A DNA stretch of 64,000 bases from Mobilicoccus massiliensis (GCF_000826525.2 NZ_LN651331.1:555808-619807); one strand, 5' to 3'; positions 11,783 through 21,180 are shown, counted from the stretch's first letter. The notes: generated by a model from the letters alone, not told the origin. Numbers and translations are program-made.

Positions 11783-12352
11783 ATGACGGAGACCACGCTG
11801 TTGTTCGCCGACGGGCTCGACCTCGTGTCGGCCCAGGTCGATTCGACCGACGCCGAGGCCTGGCAGAACCCCTCGCCGTGCGCCGGGTGGCGCGCGGTCG
11901 ACGTGCTCGCGCACGTCACCGGCACCGTGCACAAGGCGCTGAACTCCCTCGGTGGCGGTGACTACGCGTCCTCGCCGGCCGAGGCCGCGGGCGAGGTCGA
12001 CACCACGGAGGTGCTCGCCCGTTGGCGGGACACCGCGGGTCGCGCCGCCGACGCTATCGTCACCGCCGACCTCGACCGTGTGGTCCCCTCACCGCGCGGT
12101 GACGTGCCACTGCGCGAGGCCCTCGCCCTGCCCACCGCCGACCTGGCTGTGCACGCGTGGGATCTCGCCGCGTCCGCCGGACAGGACCTGGAGCTGCCGA
12201 GCGAGCTGCGCGAGCTGGTCGAGCGCCTCGTGCGGGGCATGCCCGAGGAGATCCTCCGCAGCGATCAGACCTTCGGCCCGGCGGTCGAGCCACCGGCGGG
12301 TGCGAACGAGACCGCGCGGCTCATGGCCTTCCTCGGCCGTCGTCGCCCGTAA
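11783..12352 (+). CDS. TIGR03086-type metal-binding protein (mycothiol-dependent DinB superfamily)
   Basis: 189 residues. The N-terminal segment NPSPCAGWRAVDVLAHVTG contains the CxxW...H pattern of the maleylpyruvate isomerase/DinB N-terminal domain, and DLAVHAWDLA near residue 130 supplies further metal ligands (H and D). Such proteins bind a divalent metal in a four-helix bundle and often use mycothiol, the actinobacterial thiol. The C-terminus GANETARLMAFLGRRRP is typical. Substrate unknown. The ATG at 11783 is chosen over in-frame codons upstream because of the family N-terminus and the TACGGT-N7-ATG spacing. Confidence 0.85.
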   Translation: MTETTLLFADGLDLVSAQVDSTDAEAWQNPSPCAGWRAVDVLAHVTGTVHKALNSLGGGDYASSPAEAAGEVDTTEVLARWRDTAGRAADAIVTADLDRVVPSPRGDVPLREALALPTADLAVHAWDLAASAGQDLELPSELRELVERLVRGMPEEILRSDQTFGPAVEPPAGANETARLMAFLGRRRP

Positions 12353-12385
12353 CCTTCCCCGCCTCCGCAGCTCCGGCACCTGCCG

Positions 12386-12769
12386 TCACGGGTGCTCCAC
12401 CTGCGGTGACGCGTCCGAATCACGCGGCAGCCCTGCGGGTTCTCGCACCGCCGGGCGCACCCCCGATGCCTCGAGCCAGCGCACCGAGAGGGCCCGGCTG
12501 CCGTCGGGCTGCGCCTCGACGAGCGCGACGAGCACCTGCCAGCCGGACTCACCGCGCCGTTGCTCGACGACGAGACCCGGCGCACCCTCCGGGCCGACGA
12601 ACACGAACGGCAGCCGCCGCGGCGGCACCGATCTCGCGGTCGCGGGGCGCCCTGGCGCCCGAGACGTCACGCCGGAGCCGTTCTGCTCCCCCGCCGCCTC
12701 CACGCCGCCAGGATGCCGTTCCCCGATGGGGATGCCGAGTGCGCCGCGAGAGGTCCATCCGCCTGCCAT
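12386..12769 (-). CDS. Hypothetical protein
   Basis: 127 residues, not recognised. The middle, PRRLPFVFVGPEGAPGLV and the following VLVALVEAQPDGSRALSVRW, has strand-like hydrophobic alternation suggesting a small beta domain. The flanks are Pro/Ala/Arg-rich. The ATG at 12769 has GAGAGG nine bases upstream; an ATG at 12799 is less well placed. It faces the DinB-type gene tail to tail. Probably real but short and compositionally biased. Confidence 0.5.
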   Translation of the reverse strand: MAGGWTSRGALGIPIGERHPGGVEAAGEQNGSGVTSRAPGRPATARSVPPRRLPFVFVGPEGAPGLVVEQRRGESGWQVLVALVEAQPDGSRALSVRWLEASGVRPAVREPAGLPRDSDASPQVEHP

Positions 12770-12835
12770 GAGCGGCAGCCTCTCAGCGGCCACCGACAAC
12801 GCGTGACCACGTGCTCCCCCGGGCCGCTCCGAGTC

Positions 12836-13222
12836 TCAGGCTCCGTCGACGAGCCTCTGTTCGAGGTCTTCACGCAGGCCCTCGGCCTCCCCGGCCTGCT
12901 CTTCCCGAGCGGCCGCGCGGCGAGCGGCCTCCTCGGTGGCCCCGGCAACGGCGTCCTTCAGGTGCGCGAGCTGCTTGCCGGGTTCGTCCCGGTTGGCGGT
13001 GACGACCTCGACCCCGTCGGCCGAGACGCCGCGCACGACGTCGAAGCGACCGAGCGACTCCGCGACCACGGCGAGCTCGTCCTCGGTCGGTCGGCGGTTG
13101 AAGGCGAGAACGTACCGCACGTGGGTGGGCACGATCTCGCCGCCGACGGCGACGCGGTCCTCGGCCTCGGCCACCTCCGAGAGGGCGAGCGGGTCGGCGG
13201 GTGCTGCGCGGTGAGCGGTCAT
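12836..13222 (-). CDS. Hypothetical protein with charged C-terminal helix
   Basis: 128 residues. The core IVPTHVRYVLAFNRRPTEDE, continuing with LGRFDVVRGVSADGVEVV, looks like a compact alpha/beta domain; the C-terminal ~45 residues (HLKDAVAGATEEAARRAAA and onward) form a long Ala/Glu/Arg helix, likely coiled coil. No family recognised. The ATG at 13222 is preceded by AGGAGG at short spacing. It is followed downstream by the other hypothetical gene on the same strand (66-base gap). Confidence 0.6.
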   Translation of the reverse strand: MTAHRAAPADPLALSEVAEAEDRVAVGGEIVPTHVRYVLAFNRRPTEDELAVVAESLGRFDVVRGVSADGVEVVTANRDEPGKQLAHLKDAVAGATEEAARRAAAREEQAGEAEGLREDLEQRLVDGA

Positions 13223-13367
13223 GCCCTCCTGTCGGCCGAAACGGCCGCGGCGCAAGCAAGCAAGCAAGAGGATGACGCGTCCGAGACGCCGGGTTCCGCG
13301 CGTGGGTCGTCGAGCGCCGTCGCGACCGTCGCCGCAGGGCGGTCCGGACGTCCCGCGCCGGGGCTGC

Positions 13368-14510
13368 TCAGCGTTCGAGGCGGATGCCGATCGCGCGCCA
13401 GCCTCCGACTGGGTAGGTCTCCCGTTGCGCCGGGCCGTCCGCGGCGAGCGACAGCGACGTCGTCGCGGCGAGCAACTCCGCGGTGAGCGCGACGAGCTCC
13501 ATCGTCGCGAGCGGACGACCCGGGCAAAGGTGGATGCCGGAGCCGTACACGAGGTTGTGCACGGCGTTCTCCAGTGGCCGGTAGGCGTCGGGGTCACCGA
13601 CAACCCGAGGATCGCGGTTGGCCGACGTCCAGTTGAGATAGAGCCGGGTCTGCGGTTCGAGGTCATGCCCGGCCACCTGCGCCGGACAGGTCACGACCCG
13701 GCGGTTGACGAGGAAGGGATCGTCGAGCCTGAGCATCTCGTCGATCGCCCCCGCCAGCCCGCTGGGGTCGGCGCGCAACTCCGTCTGCACCTGCGGATGG
13801 GTGGCGAGGAAATGGAGGATGACGCCGACGCAGGCCGCGATGGACCCGAGGTCGCCCGCCGTCCAGTTGCGCAGGATCGAGACGATCTCGGCGTCGGTCA
13901 GCGCCCGGCCGTCGACCTCGGTGCGCATGAGTTCGGTCGTCGGATCCGCAGGTGCGTCCTCGCCGAGGGCCCGTCGCCGCTGGACCTGGTCGGCGACGAT
14001 CGCGTCGAACGCCGCGGCGACCGCGGCCGTGCGGGTCCGATCGGCCGACCGTGTCGCCGCGTGGTTGTCGGCCATCCACCCGAGCAGGCGATCCTCCGTC
14101 CCGGTCCAGCCGAGCCATCGGGCCTGGGCCCGGGCGGCGAACGGGTACCCGAGGTCGTGGACCGCGTCGATCGTCTCCGGCGCCGTGGCGACGAGGTCGG
14201 CGGCGATCCGGCGGACGCCCGGCTCGAGCTCGGCGATGCGTTCGGCGCCGAAGAAGGGGTCGGTGGCGGCCCGGTAGGCGGCATGCTCGGGAGGATCGAG
14301 GCTGTTCGGCACCTGCCGCCGCTCGGAGGCGCCCGACGAGAAGGTCACCGGGTCCGCTGCCACGGCGACGACGTCCTCGTGCCGGAAGACCGTGACACCC
14401 CGCGGGGATCGGGCCAGCGGGGTGTCCTCGCGGTACGCGTCGTACATCCTGACCTGGTCGGCCTGGGCCGCGTCGTCGAGCGGCTCCCAGTCGGGGATCG
14501 AAGAGCGCAT
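13368..14510 (-). CDS. Cytochrome P450
   Basis: 380 residues, short for a bacterial P450 but complete. The heme-thiolate loop reads VYGSGIHLCPGRPLA with Cys329 as the iron ligand; the usual Phe at the first position is Tyr. The K-helix ExxR is Glu258-Arg261 in IDEMLRLDD. The I-helix has TAGDLGSIAA in place of the usual AGxxT, with Ser at the position of the oxygen-activating Thr. Substrate unknown, and no ferredoxin or reductase gene is adjacent. The ATG at 14510 is chosen because longer frames run into the RNase P RNA gene just upstream. Confidence 0.9.
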   Translation of the reverse strand: MRSSIPDWEPLDDAAQADQVRMYDAYREDTPLARSPRGVTVFRHEDVVAVAADPVTFSSGASERRQVPNSLDPPEHAAYRAATDPFFGAERIAELEPGVRRIAADLVATAPETIDAVHDLGYPFAARAQARWLGWTGTEDRLLGWMADNHAATRSADRTRTAAVAAAFDAIVADQVQRRRALGEDAPADPTTELMRTEVDGRALTDAEIVSILRNWTAGDLGSIAACVGVILHFLATHPQVQTELRADPSGLAGAIDEMLRLDDPFLVNRRVVTCPAQVAGHDLEPQTRLYLNWTSANRDPRVVGDPDAYRPLENAVHNLVYGSGIHLCPGRPLATMELVALTAELLAATTSLSLAADGPAQRETYPVGGWRAIGIRLER

Positions 14511-14598
14511 ACGCCCATCTTGCCGGTCGCGCTTCGCGGCCGGACGAGGGGTGAGTCGTCGGCGCCGAGCGCCCGGACCGCGCCCTCGAGCGTGAAGC

Positions 14599-14971
14599 GG
14601 ATGAGCCGGCCGATACGCCGGGTTCTGTCGTTGAGCGGTCATCCATCTAGGCCATGCGTTGCCGCATGGCTCGAGCGACCTACCCGTGTGCTCGGGCGGG
14701 CAGCCCTCGAACGCACACTGTCTGGTCTTGCTCCGGGTGGGGTTTACCGAGCCGCCTTCGTCACCGAAGGCGCTGGTGGTCTCTTACACCACCGTTTCAC
14801 CCTCACCCACGCCTGCTCGCACGCGAGTGGTTCGTGGGCGGTCTGTTCTCTGTGGCACTGTCCCGCGGGTCACCCCGGGTGGCTGTTGGCCACCACCCTG
14901 CCCTGTGGAGCCCGGACGTTCCTCGGCGGCGACCCGAAGATCACCGACGCGACCGCCTGGCCGACTCATCC
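14599..14971 (-). ncRNA. rnpB: RNase P RNA, bacterial class A
   Basis: About 373 bases on the minus strand. The P1 stem is GGATGAGTCGGCC at the 5' end pairing with GGCCGGCTCATCC at the 3' end (one G-U). Inside, the minus strand contains the universal core: GAGGAACGTCCGGGCTCC, CAGGGCAGGGTGGTGG, the GGGTGACCCGCGGGACAGTG segment and ACAGAGAACAGACCGCC, and near the 3' end ACAGAACCCGGCGTATCGG. This ribozyme matures the 5' ends of tRNAs. Ends are taken from the P1 stem and are good to a few bases. Confidence 0.93.
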
Positions 14972-15035
14972 ACGCCCCAGTCTACCGGCCGCACACGCAC
15001 GTCGACGCGCCCGACCGCGCCCGTCAGTGTGCAGG

Positions 15036-17729
15036 TCAGAGCGCGAGCTGGGGACGCAGTCGCTGCGGGGTCCAGGTGCGTTGTGCGCGAGCGGCGAGGA
15101 CGGTGACGACGAACGATGCGAGGATCCAGGCGAGGAGGGCGAACACCGCCGATCCCACGTGCAGCCCTCCACCCGCGATGAGCGAGCGGAACGCGTTGAC
15201 GCCGTAGGTGAGCGGCAGCAGCGGGTGCAGCCACTGGAAGAACGCCGGGGAACTCTCGATGGGATACGTCGCCCCGGCGGCCGAGAGCTGCAGCACGACG
15301 ATGATGAGCGCCACGAACCTGCCCTTGGTGCCGAGCGCCGCGACGAGCGCCTGGTTGATCGCGACGAACGCCAGCGACGTGAGGGCCGCCAGAGCGAACA
15401 GCGCGGGCAGATGCGCGACCGTGAGGTGGACCCAGTAGCGGACGACGAGCACCTGCAGAATCGCCTGGCACAAGCCCAACAGGGCCGGCGGCGCGAACCC
15501 GGCGAGCGCGACCCGCCACGACGGTGCGGTCGAGGCGATGGCGCGCCTCGAGATCGGCCGGATGACGAAGAACATGCCCATCGCTCCGACCCACAGGCCG
15601 ATCGCCATGAAGTACGGCGCGAGTCCGTGACCGTACCCGGGGACGGCGTTGAGGCGGCTCACGTCGGCGCGCACCGGGTCGGGGACGACGTCTTCGAGCC
15701 GCTCGCGGTCGCTCTTCGAGTACGACGGCGCCTTCTCGGCACCCTCCTGCAAGCCGTCGGCCAGCTTCTCGGTGTTCGTCGACAGGGTCTTCGAACCCTT
15801 CGCGAGTTGGTCGGCGCCGCCGTCGAGCTTGCTCGCGCCGTCACGGGCGCCATGGGCTCCGGTGGCGAGCTGGTCGGCCCCACCTGCCAGTTGCTGAGCG
15901 CCCTGCGCGGCCGAGCCGGCGCCGTCGGAGAGCGACGTCGCCCCCGAGGCCACCTTGGCCGAGCCGTCGGCCAGTTGGTTCGCCGCCGACGAGGCCCGGT
16001 CGATACCGCCGACCAGTGCCGGCGCGGCGTCCGCGAACCGCTGCAGGCCGCGTGCGAGACGCTCGGCGCCCGTCGCCAACTGGTCGGTGCCGGAGGCGAG
16101 GCGGTCGGCACCCGTCGAAGCGGCCGTGATGCCCTCGGAGAGGGCGGGGATGCCCTGGGCGAGCTTCGTCAGCCCGTCGCGCAAGGGCACCGCGCCCTCG
16201 CCGAGCTCCGTCGCTCCATCGGCGAGCGCGGTCGCACCCGCCGCGTACTTCGCGGCGCCGTCGGCGTACTTCGTGGCAGCGCCGGCGAACTCGCTGGCGC
16301 CCTTCGAGAGGGTGTCTGCGCCCGTGGCGAGGGGCGCCGTGCCGGTGGCCAGCTTCTCTGCGCCGGTGGCGACTTCGCGACTTCCCTCTCGCACCGCGGA
16401 GCCCTGCTCGGCGACCGCGGCGAGCTGAGCGCAGTACTGCGGGGCCGCCCCCGACTTCTCGCACGACTGCGAGAGCTGTGAGACCGCACCGGTGTACTTC
16501 GCGACGCCGTCGGAGGCATCACGTGCCCCGGTCGAGAGCTCCCGTGTCCCCTGCGCGAGGACGGTCGCTCCGGCGCCGAGCCGATCGGAGGCGTCGGAGA
16601 GCTTCTCGGCTCCGGTCGTGAGCCCGGCCGCGCCCGTCTCGAGAGCCTCCGCTGCCGGAGTCAGCTGCCGACCACCCTCACCGAGCCGGGCGGCGCCGTC
16701 GGTGAGCTTCGTGGCGCCGTCGGCCAAGGCCTTGGTCTGGGCCGGCAGCTGCGTCACCGGTCCCTGGGCCTTCTTCAGCCCGTCACGCAGTTCGGCAGCG
16801 CCGTCGGCGAGCTCGCGGTTACCGGCGGCGAGTCGCGTCGCCCCGGCCTGGAGCTGCCCGATCTGTTCGGGCAGCGCCGAGGCGCCGTTCGACAACTGGC
16901 CGAGGCCCTGCGAGAGCTGCGCGTTGCCGCTCGCGACCTGACCGGCCCCCGAGGCGAGTTGGTCGGCGCCACTGGAGAGGCGTCCCACGCCGCCCGCGAG
17001 GTCACCGGTGCCGGCGGCGAGACGGTCGGCACCGGAGGCGAGGTCGGTCAGCCCGACGGTGAGTCGACCGGTGCCGGCGTCGAGCTCGCTCGCGCCGTTC
17101 GCGAGCTTCTTCGAGCCGTCGGCGAGCTTGCCGGCACCGTCGCCGGCCTCGGTGAGGTTCTTCTTCACCGAGTTCAGTCCGAGGTAGACCTTGTCGAGGT
17201 ACTGCGCACTAAGGCTGTCGCCCACCTCCGAGGCGACGACGCGGCCGATCGTCGCGGCGATGTTGCCGGACAGGTAGCTCACGGCGTCGTTGGTCTGCAG
17301 ATCCATCGTGGCCGCTCGCACGGTCTTGGCGTCCTGCGTCGAGACCGCGGCGGCCGAGAAGCCCTTCGGGATCGTCAGGACGGCGTAGTACGTGCCGTCC
17401 TCGAGCCCCGCCCGCGCCTTCTCGGCGTCGGTGAGTTCCCAGTTCATGTTCTGGGGGTCGTCGCTCGTCGTCAGCCGCCCCGCCACGAGACGACCGACCA
17501 TCACCGGTTGCTTCTTGCCCTTCGAGTCGGTGATCTCGACCATCTCGTCCTGGTTGACGACCGCGGCACGCATGCCGTCGAGGTGCGTCGTCACGTCGCG
17601 GTTGGCCCACACGAGCAGACCGCCGTAGAGGCTCGGCACGACCATGATCGCCACGAGCACGATGCGGCTGAACCACCCGCCGGTGAAACGGGCGAGCTCG
17701 GAGCTGCTGAGCGAGGGGAGCAGAGGCAT
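15036..17729 (-). CDS. YhgE/Pip family membrane protein with long repeat domain
   Basis: 897 residues. One membrane helix near residues 20-42, then a large extracytoplasmic region. From ~195 to ~680 this is built of degenerate repeats of the type LxxGAxxLAxGA, the X5/YhgE repeat, predicted as long helices. After this come about five to six C-terminal helices of ABC-2 permease type (from FMAIGLWVGAMGMFFVIRP onward). YhgE/Pip proteins act with an ATPase subunit in envelope export or phage-receptor roles. One Cys pair, SCEKSGAAPQYC, interrupts the repeats. Its ATG overlaps the stop of the upstream MMPL-ABC gene (TGATG), so both belong to one operon and probably one complex. Confidence 0.9.
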   Translation of the reverse strand: MPLLPSLSSSELARFTGGWFSRIVLVAIMVVPSLYGGLLVWANRDVTTHLDGMRAAVVNQDEMVEITDSKGKKQPVMVGRLVAGRLTTSDDPQNMNWELTDAEKARAGLEDGTYYAVLTIPKGFSAAAVSTQDAKTVRAATMDLQTNDAVSYLSGNIAATIGRVVASEVGDSLSAQYLDKVYLGLNSVKKNLTEAGDGAGKLADGSKKLANGASELDAGTGRLTVGLTDLASGADRLAAGTGDLAGGVGRLSSGADQLASGAGQVASGNAQLSQGLGQLSNGASALPEQIGQLQAGATRLAAGNRELADGAAELRDGLKKAQGPVTQLPAQTKALADGATKLTDGAARLGEGGRQLTPAAEALETGAAGLTTGAEKLSDASDRLGAGATVLAQGTRELSTGARDASDGVAKYTGAVSQLSQSCEKSGAAPQYCAQLAAVAEQGSAVREGSREVATGAEKLATGTAPLATGADTLSKGASEFAGAATKYADGAAKYAAGATALADGATELGEGAVPLRDGLTKLAQGIPALSEGITAASTGADRLASGTDQLATGAERLARGLQRFADAAPALVGGIDRASSAANQLADGSAKVASGATSLSDGAGSAAQGAQQLAGGADQLATGAHGARDGASKLDGGADQLAKGSKTLSTNTEKLADGLQEGAEKAPSYSKSDRERLEDVVPDPVRADVSRLNAVPGYGHGLAPYFMAIGLWVGAMGMFFVIRPISRRAIASTAPSWRVALAGFAPPALLGLCQAILQVLVVRYWVHLTVAHLPALFALAALTSLAFVAINQALVAALGTKGRFVALIIVVLQLSAAGATYPIESSPAFFQWLHPLLPLTYGVNAFRSLIAGGGLHVGSAVFALLAWILASFVVTVLAARAQRTWTPQRLRPQLAL

Positions 17730-20700
17730 CAGCGGGTCACCTTCGCGTATCCGTCGTGGTCGTCGTGTCCGTCATCGCCGTATCCGTCATCGCCGTCGTA
17801 TCCGACGTGGCCGTCATGTCCGTCATGGCCGTCGCGGTCAGCGTGGTGGTCGTCAGCGTGGTGGTCGTCGGAGCCTCCGTCGCGGCCGCCATCGTCGCCG
17901 TGATGAGCGTGATCACCCCGCCCACCACCGGCCGGACGATCGTCGATCGCTTCCCCGGGGCCGGCACCGGCGACGGTGAACGAGCTGCGGTGACCGAGGT
18001 CGAGGGTCACGATCGACACGTTCTCCAGGGGCACTCCGGCGAGTCGGGCCGGCGCGGCCGGATCGACGGGCGCGGTCGTCGCACCGATCACGGAGACGAC
18101 GCGACCCGCCTCACGCTCGGTGCGCAGCAGGTGTCCGACGGCCGTCATGACGGCGAGTCGGTCGGCATCGGAGCGCAGTTCGCCGTTCTCGTCGATGACG
18201 AGCACCCGTGGGCGCTCGACGAGGGCGAGCACGATGCCGAAGAGCTCGCGCTCGACGCCGTTGAGGTCGCCGACGACCCAGCGCGGATCGATCTCGGTGC
18301 GCGGCACGGAGGAACCCTTGACGCCCTTGGCCGCGACGAGCGCTGCCGTGTACTGGTCCATGACCCGCTCGACGTCGCGGGATCGCGCCCAGGGCATGAG
18401 GGTGCGCGCCGAGAGCCGCTCGGCGATGTGGTCACCCAGCTTGAGGGAGTTGTCGAGGTCGTTGACGTTGCGCATCTCCGCGAGGGCGACTCGGCGTTGG
18501 ACGGCCGCCGCCTGCTCGGGCAGCACGTATCCGGCGATCTCGATGCATCCCGACTCGAACGGCATGCGGCCGGCGAGGGTGAGGAGCACCGACGTCTTTC
18601 CGGTGCCGTCGGGCCCCTGCACGATGCAGACCCCCGGCTCGTCCACGTGCAGGTCGAGGCCGGTGACGACCGGCCCACGCGCTCCGCGGATGTCGACGTC
18701 GCGGGCCTCGACGACGCGGCGGGGATGCTCTCGGATCTGCCGGGATCGCTCGAGGTGATCGTGCACGATTCCGCCTTCGACGTCGACGTGCGGGAGGATC
18801 CGGTCGAGCGCCGCCGGGATCATCCAGGTGTGACGACCGCACAACGTGAGAGCCGCGGGGATGAAGATCATCCGGATCACGACCGCGTCGAGCAGCACGC
18901 CGATGGCAAGGCCGGCGGCGATCGGCTTGAGGTTGGCGTCGGCGTGCGGGACGAACGAGGCGAAGACCGCGACCATGATTGCGGCGGCCGCGGCGACGAC
19001 CGGGCCGGAGGAGACGAAGCCGTCGACGACGGCCGCCTTGGGTGAGGCGCCACGCACGTAGGCCTCGCGCATCCGGGAGACGAGGAAGACCTGGTAGTCC
19101 ATCGCGAGGCCGAAGAGCACGCCCATGACGATGATCGGCATGAAGCTGATGACTGGCCCGAGACGGGTCACGCCGAGCATGTCGGCCAGCCACCCGTGCT
19201 CGAAGACGAGGGTGATGACGCCGAATGCGGCCGTCGTCGAGAGTACGAAGCCGATCGTCGCGGTGAGCGGCACGAGCAGCGACCGGAAGACGATGGTCAG
19301 CAGCAGCAACGACAGCCCCATGACCACCGCCGCGAAGGGCAGGACGGCCTTGCCGAGCCGGTCGGAGACGTCGATCTGAATGGCGGTGTGGCCGGTGACC
19401 GCGAGCGTGGTGTCGTACTTCTCGCCCAGGCCAGGCAGGCGACCGCGCAGGTCTCGCACGAGATCGGCGGTGCGCGCGTCCATCGGGCCGGTCTCGGGCA
19501 CCGCGACGATCACGCCGGTGTCGGCGTCGCGGTTGGGGGTGGCGAGCGAGATGCGTTCGATGCCCGACACCGCGGCGATCTCCCTCTCGAGGTCGTCCAC
19601 GAGGCCGACGGGGTCGTCGGAGCCGATGATGTCGGCCGTGACGAGCAGCGGGCCGTTCGCGCCCGGGCCGAAGTGCTCGCCGATGAGGTCGTAGGCACGG
19701 CGGGGAGACTCCGTCGTCGGTATCGAGCCGTTGTCGGGCAGCGCCAGGCGTAGACCCAGCGCCGGAACGGCGAGTGCGACGAGACCGGCCGTGACGACGA
19801 CGAGGGTCAACGCGGGGACCGCGGTGACGGTCCGGGCCCACGCACCCGCCCAGCCGCCCGTCCTCCGCCGGGCCGATGCCCCCGGACCGGTGTCGTCGTC
19901 GGCGTTCGTGCGCCGGCCCGGCTCGTGCGCGGCCGACTCGCCGTCCGCGCCCGGACCGGACTCGGGCTCGTCGTCGTGTTCGTCGTCGTGTTCGGGCTGG
20001 TCAGTCTGTGTATGGACGTCGCCCTCACGCGACGGCTCCTGAGCGTCGGCCCCTGCTCGAGCGACGGCATCGCGACTCCGGCGGTCGTCCTCGCGGAGGC
20101 GCCCGCGGCCCCGCGTGCGCGGTGCGAGTCGCTCTCCCAGGAGGCTCATGAGCGCGGGCAGGAGGGTGATCGACGCGAGGACGGCGACCGCCACCCCGCA
20201 GGACCCCGCGATGCCCATCGCCGTGAGGAACGGCAGGCCGGCGAGGCCGAGACCCAACAGGGCGATGAGCACGGTGAGGCCCGCGAAGACGACGGCGCCA
20301 CCGGCCGTGGCGTTCGACAGTGCGACCGACTCCTCCAGGTCGAGGCCGTCCGCGAGCTGTTCGCGATGACGAGCGAGGATGAAGAGCGCGTAGTCGATCC
20401 CCACCGCGATGCCGATCATCAGCGCGAGCAACGGCGCTGTTCCCGGGATCTTCGCGACCGACGTGGCGATCATGACGAGACAGGCCGTCGTGCCGGCTCC
20501 GGCCAGCGCGGAGACGACGGGCAGGGCTGCGGCGCGCACCGAACGGAACGTCAGGTACAGCACGAACATCGCGATCCCGAGGCCCACGGCCTCCATCCAC
20601 GAGATCGTCGGCGGCGGCAGCATGAAGACGCCCCCACCCACCTCGGCGACGTACCCCGCGCGACGCAGTGGATCGACCGAGTTCAGCAACTTCTGCCGAG

Positions 20701-21124
20701 TCGCCTCGTCGACGTCGGTGGCCTGCGCGTCGAGCTGGGCCTCGACGAGCACCGCGCGTCGGTCGTCGCTCACGGCGACGTTCTCGTCGTAGGGGTCGGC
20801 GACCTCAGACACGCCGTCGATACGCTCGAGACGCTGCACGAGGGCGGCGACATCGTGGCGTGTGCGCTCGTCCGCCGCGGTGCGCCCTTCGGGCACCTGG
20901 ACGACGACCTGCGCTCCGGCGCCGCTCAACTCGGGGAATCGGCCTTCGAGATCGTCGATCGCCTCCTGCCCTTGCGACCCCGGAACGGTGTAGACCTCGC
21001 TCGTGCCCTTGGACAGCAGGCCCATTCCGGCGCCCAGCAGGATGAGTAGCACGAACCACACGCCGAGCACCTGCTTGGCGTGTCGGTGGCAATAGCTCCC
21101 CAGGTCGAACAGTGACGACGACAC
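17729..21124 (-). CDS. MMPL/RND transporter fused to a C-terminal ABC ATPase-like domain
   Basis: 1131 residues, far longer than a typical ~720-residue actinobacterial MMPL protein. Residues ~1-780 are a complete MMPL transporter with two six-helix halves (GIAVGIDYALFILARHREQ and MGVLFGLAMDYQVFLVSRMR are the two family motifs), separated by an acidic, disordered cytoplasmic loop of ~100 residues. Residues ~800-1060 are ABC-like, with Walker A GPDGTGKTSVLL near 835 and Walker B RVLVIDENGE near 973, but the LSGGQ signature is replaced by GDLNGVE. The last ~60 residues are His/Asp/Gly-rich. The start is GTG at 21124 with AGGAG seven bases upstream. The ATPase domain is what YhgE/Pip proteins normally have as a separate subunit. 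Confidence 0.9.
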   Translation of the reverse strand: MSSSLFDLGSYCHRHAKQVLGVWFVLLILLGAGMGLLSKGTSEVYTVPGSQGQEAIDDLEGRFPELSGAGAQVVVQVPEGRTAADERTRHDVAALVQRLERIDGVSEVADPYDENVAVSDDRRAVLVEAQLDAQATDVDEATRQKLLNSVDPLRRAGYVAEVGGGVFMLPPPTISWMEAVGLGIAMFVLYLTFRSVRAAALPVVSALAGAGTTACLVMIATSVAKIPGTAPLLALMIGIAVGIDYALFILARHREQLADGLDLEESVALSNATAGGAVVFAGLTVLIALLGLGLAGLPFLTAMGIAGSCGVAVAVLASITLLPALMSLLGERLAPRTRGRGRLREDDRRSRDAVARAGADAQEPSREGDVHTQTDQPEHDDEHDDEPESGPGADGESAAHEPGRRTNADDDTGPGASARRRTGGWAGAWARTVTAVPALTLVVVTAGLVALAVPALGLRLALPDNGSIPTTESPRRAYDLIGEHFGPGANGPLLVTADIIGSDDPVGLVDDLEREIAAVSGIERISLATPNRDADTGVIVAVPETGPMDARTADLVRDLRGRLPGLGEKYDTTLAVTGHTAIQIDVSDRLGKAVLPFAAVVMGLSLLLLTIVFRSLLVPLTATIGFVLSTTAAFGVITLVFEHGWLADMLGVTRLGPVISFMPIIVMGVLFGLAMDYQVFLVSRMREAYVRGASPKAAVVDGFVSSGPVVAAAAAIMVAVFASFVPHADANLKPIAAGLAIGVLLDAVVIRMIFIPAALTLCGRHTWMIPAALDRILPHVDVEGGIVHDHLERSRQIREHPRRVVEARDVDIRGARGPVVTGLDLHVDEPGVCIVQGPDGTGKTSVLLTLAGRMPFESGCIEIAGYVLPEQAAAVQRRVALAEMRNVNDLDNSLKLGDHIAERLSARTLMPWARSRDVERVMDQYTAALVAAKGVKGSSVPRTEIDPRWVVGDLNGVERELFGIVLALVERPRVLVIDENGELRSDADRLAVMTAVGHLLRTEREAGRVVSVIGATTAPVDPAAPARLAGVPLENVSIVTLDLGHRSSFTVAGAGPGEAIDDRPAGGGRGDHAHHGDDGGRDGGSDDHHADDHHADRDGHDGHDGHVGYDGDDGYGDDGHDDHDGYAKVTR

Positions 21125-21146
21125 GGGCGACTCCTGAATGGCGGGT

Positions 21147-21164
21147 GGATACGAGTGTGTATCC
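21147..21164. promoter_or_regulatory. TetR operator, site 1
   Basis: GGATACGAGTGTGTATCC, a perfect 6+6 inverted repeat (GGATAC/GTATCC) in the divergent region between the MMPL operon and the tetR gene, 23 bases before the MMPL start codon. Binding by the adjacent regulator is inferred from position and symmetry. Confidence 0.7.
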
Positions 21165-21180
21165 GAAACGGAACTGTACT

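Noticed and set aside
13221..16481. Long plus-strand open frame (about 1086 codons) opposite the P450, RNase P RNA and YhgE genes
   Set aside because: It crosses a structured RNA gene and is a mirror of real minus-strand coding; no domain is recognisable.
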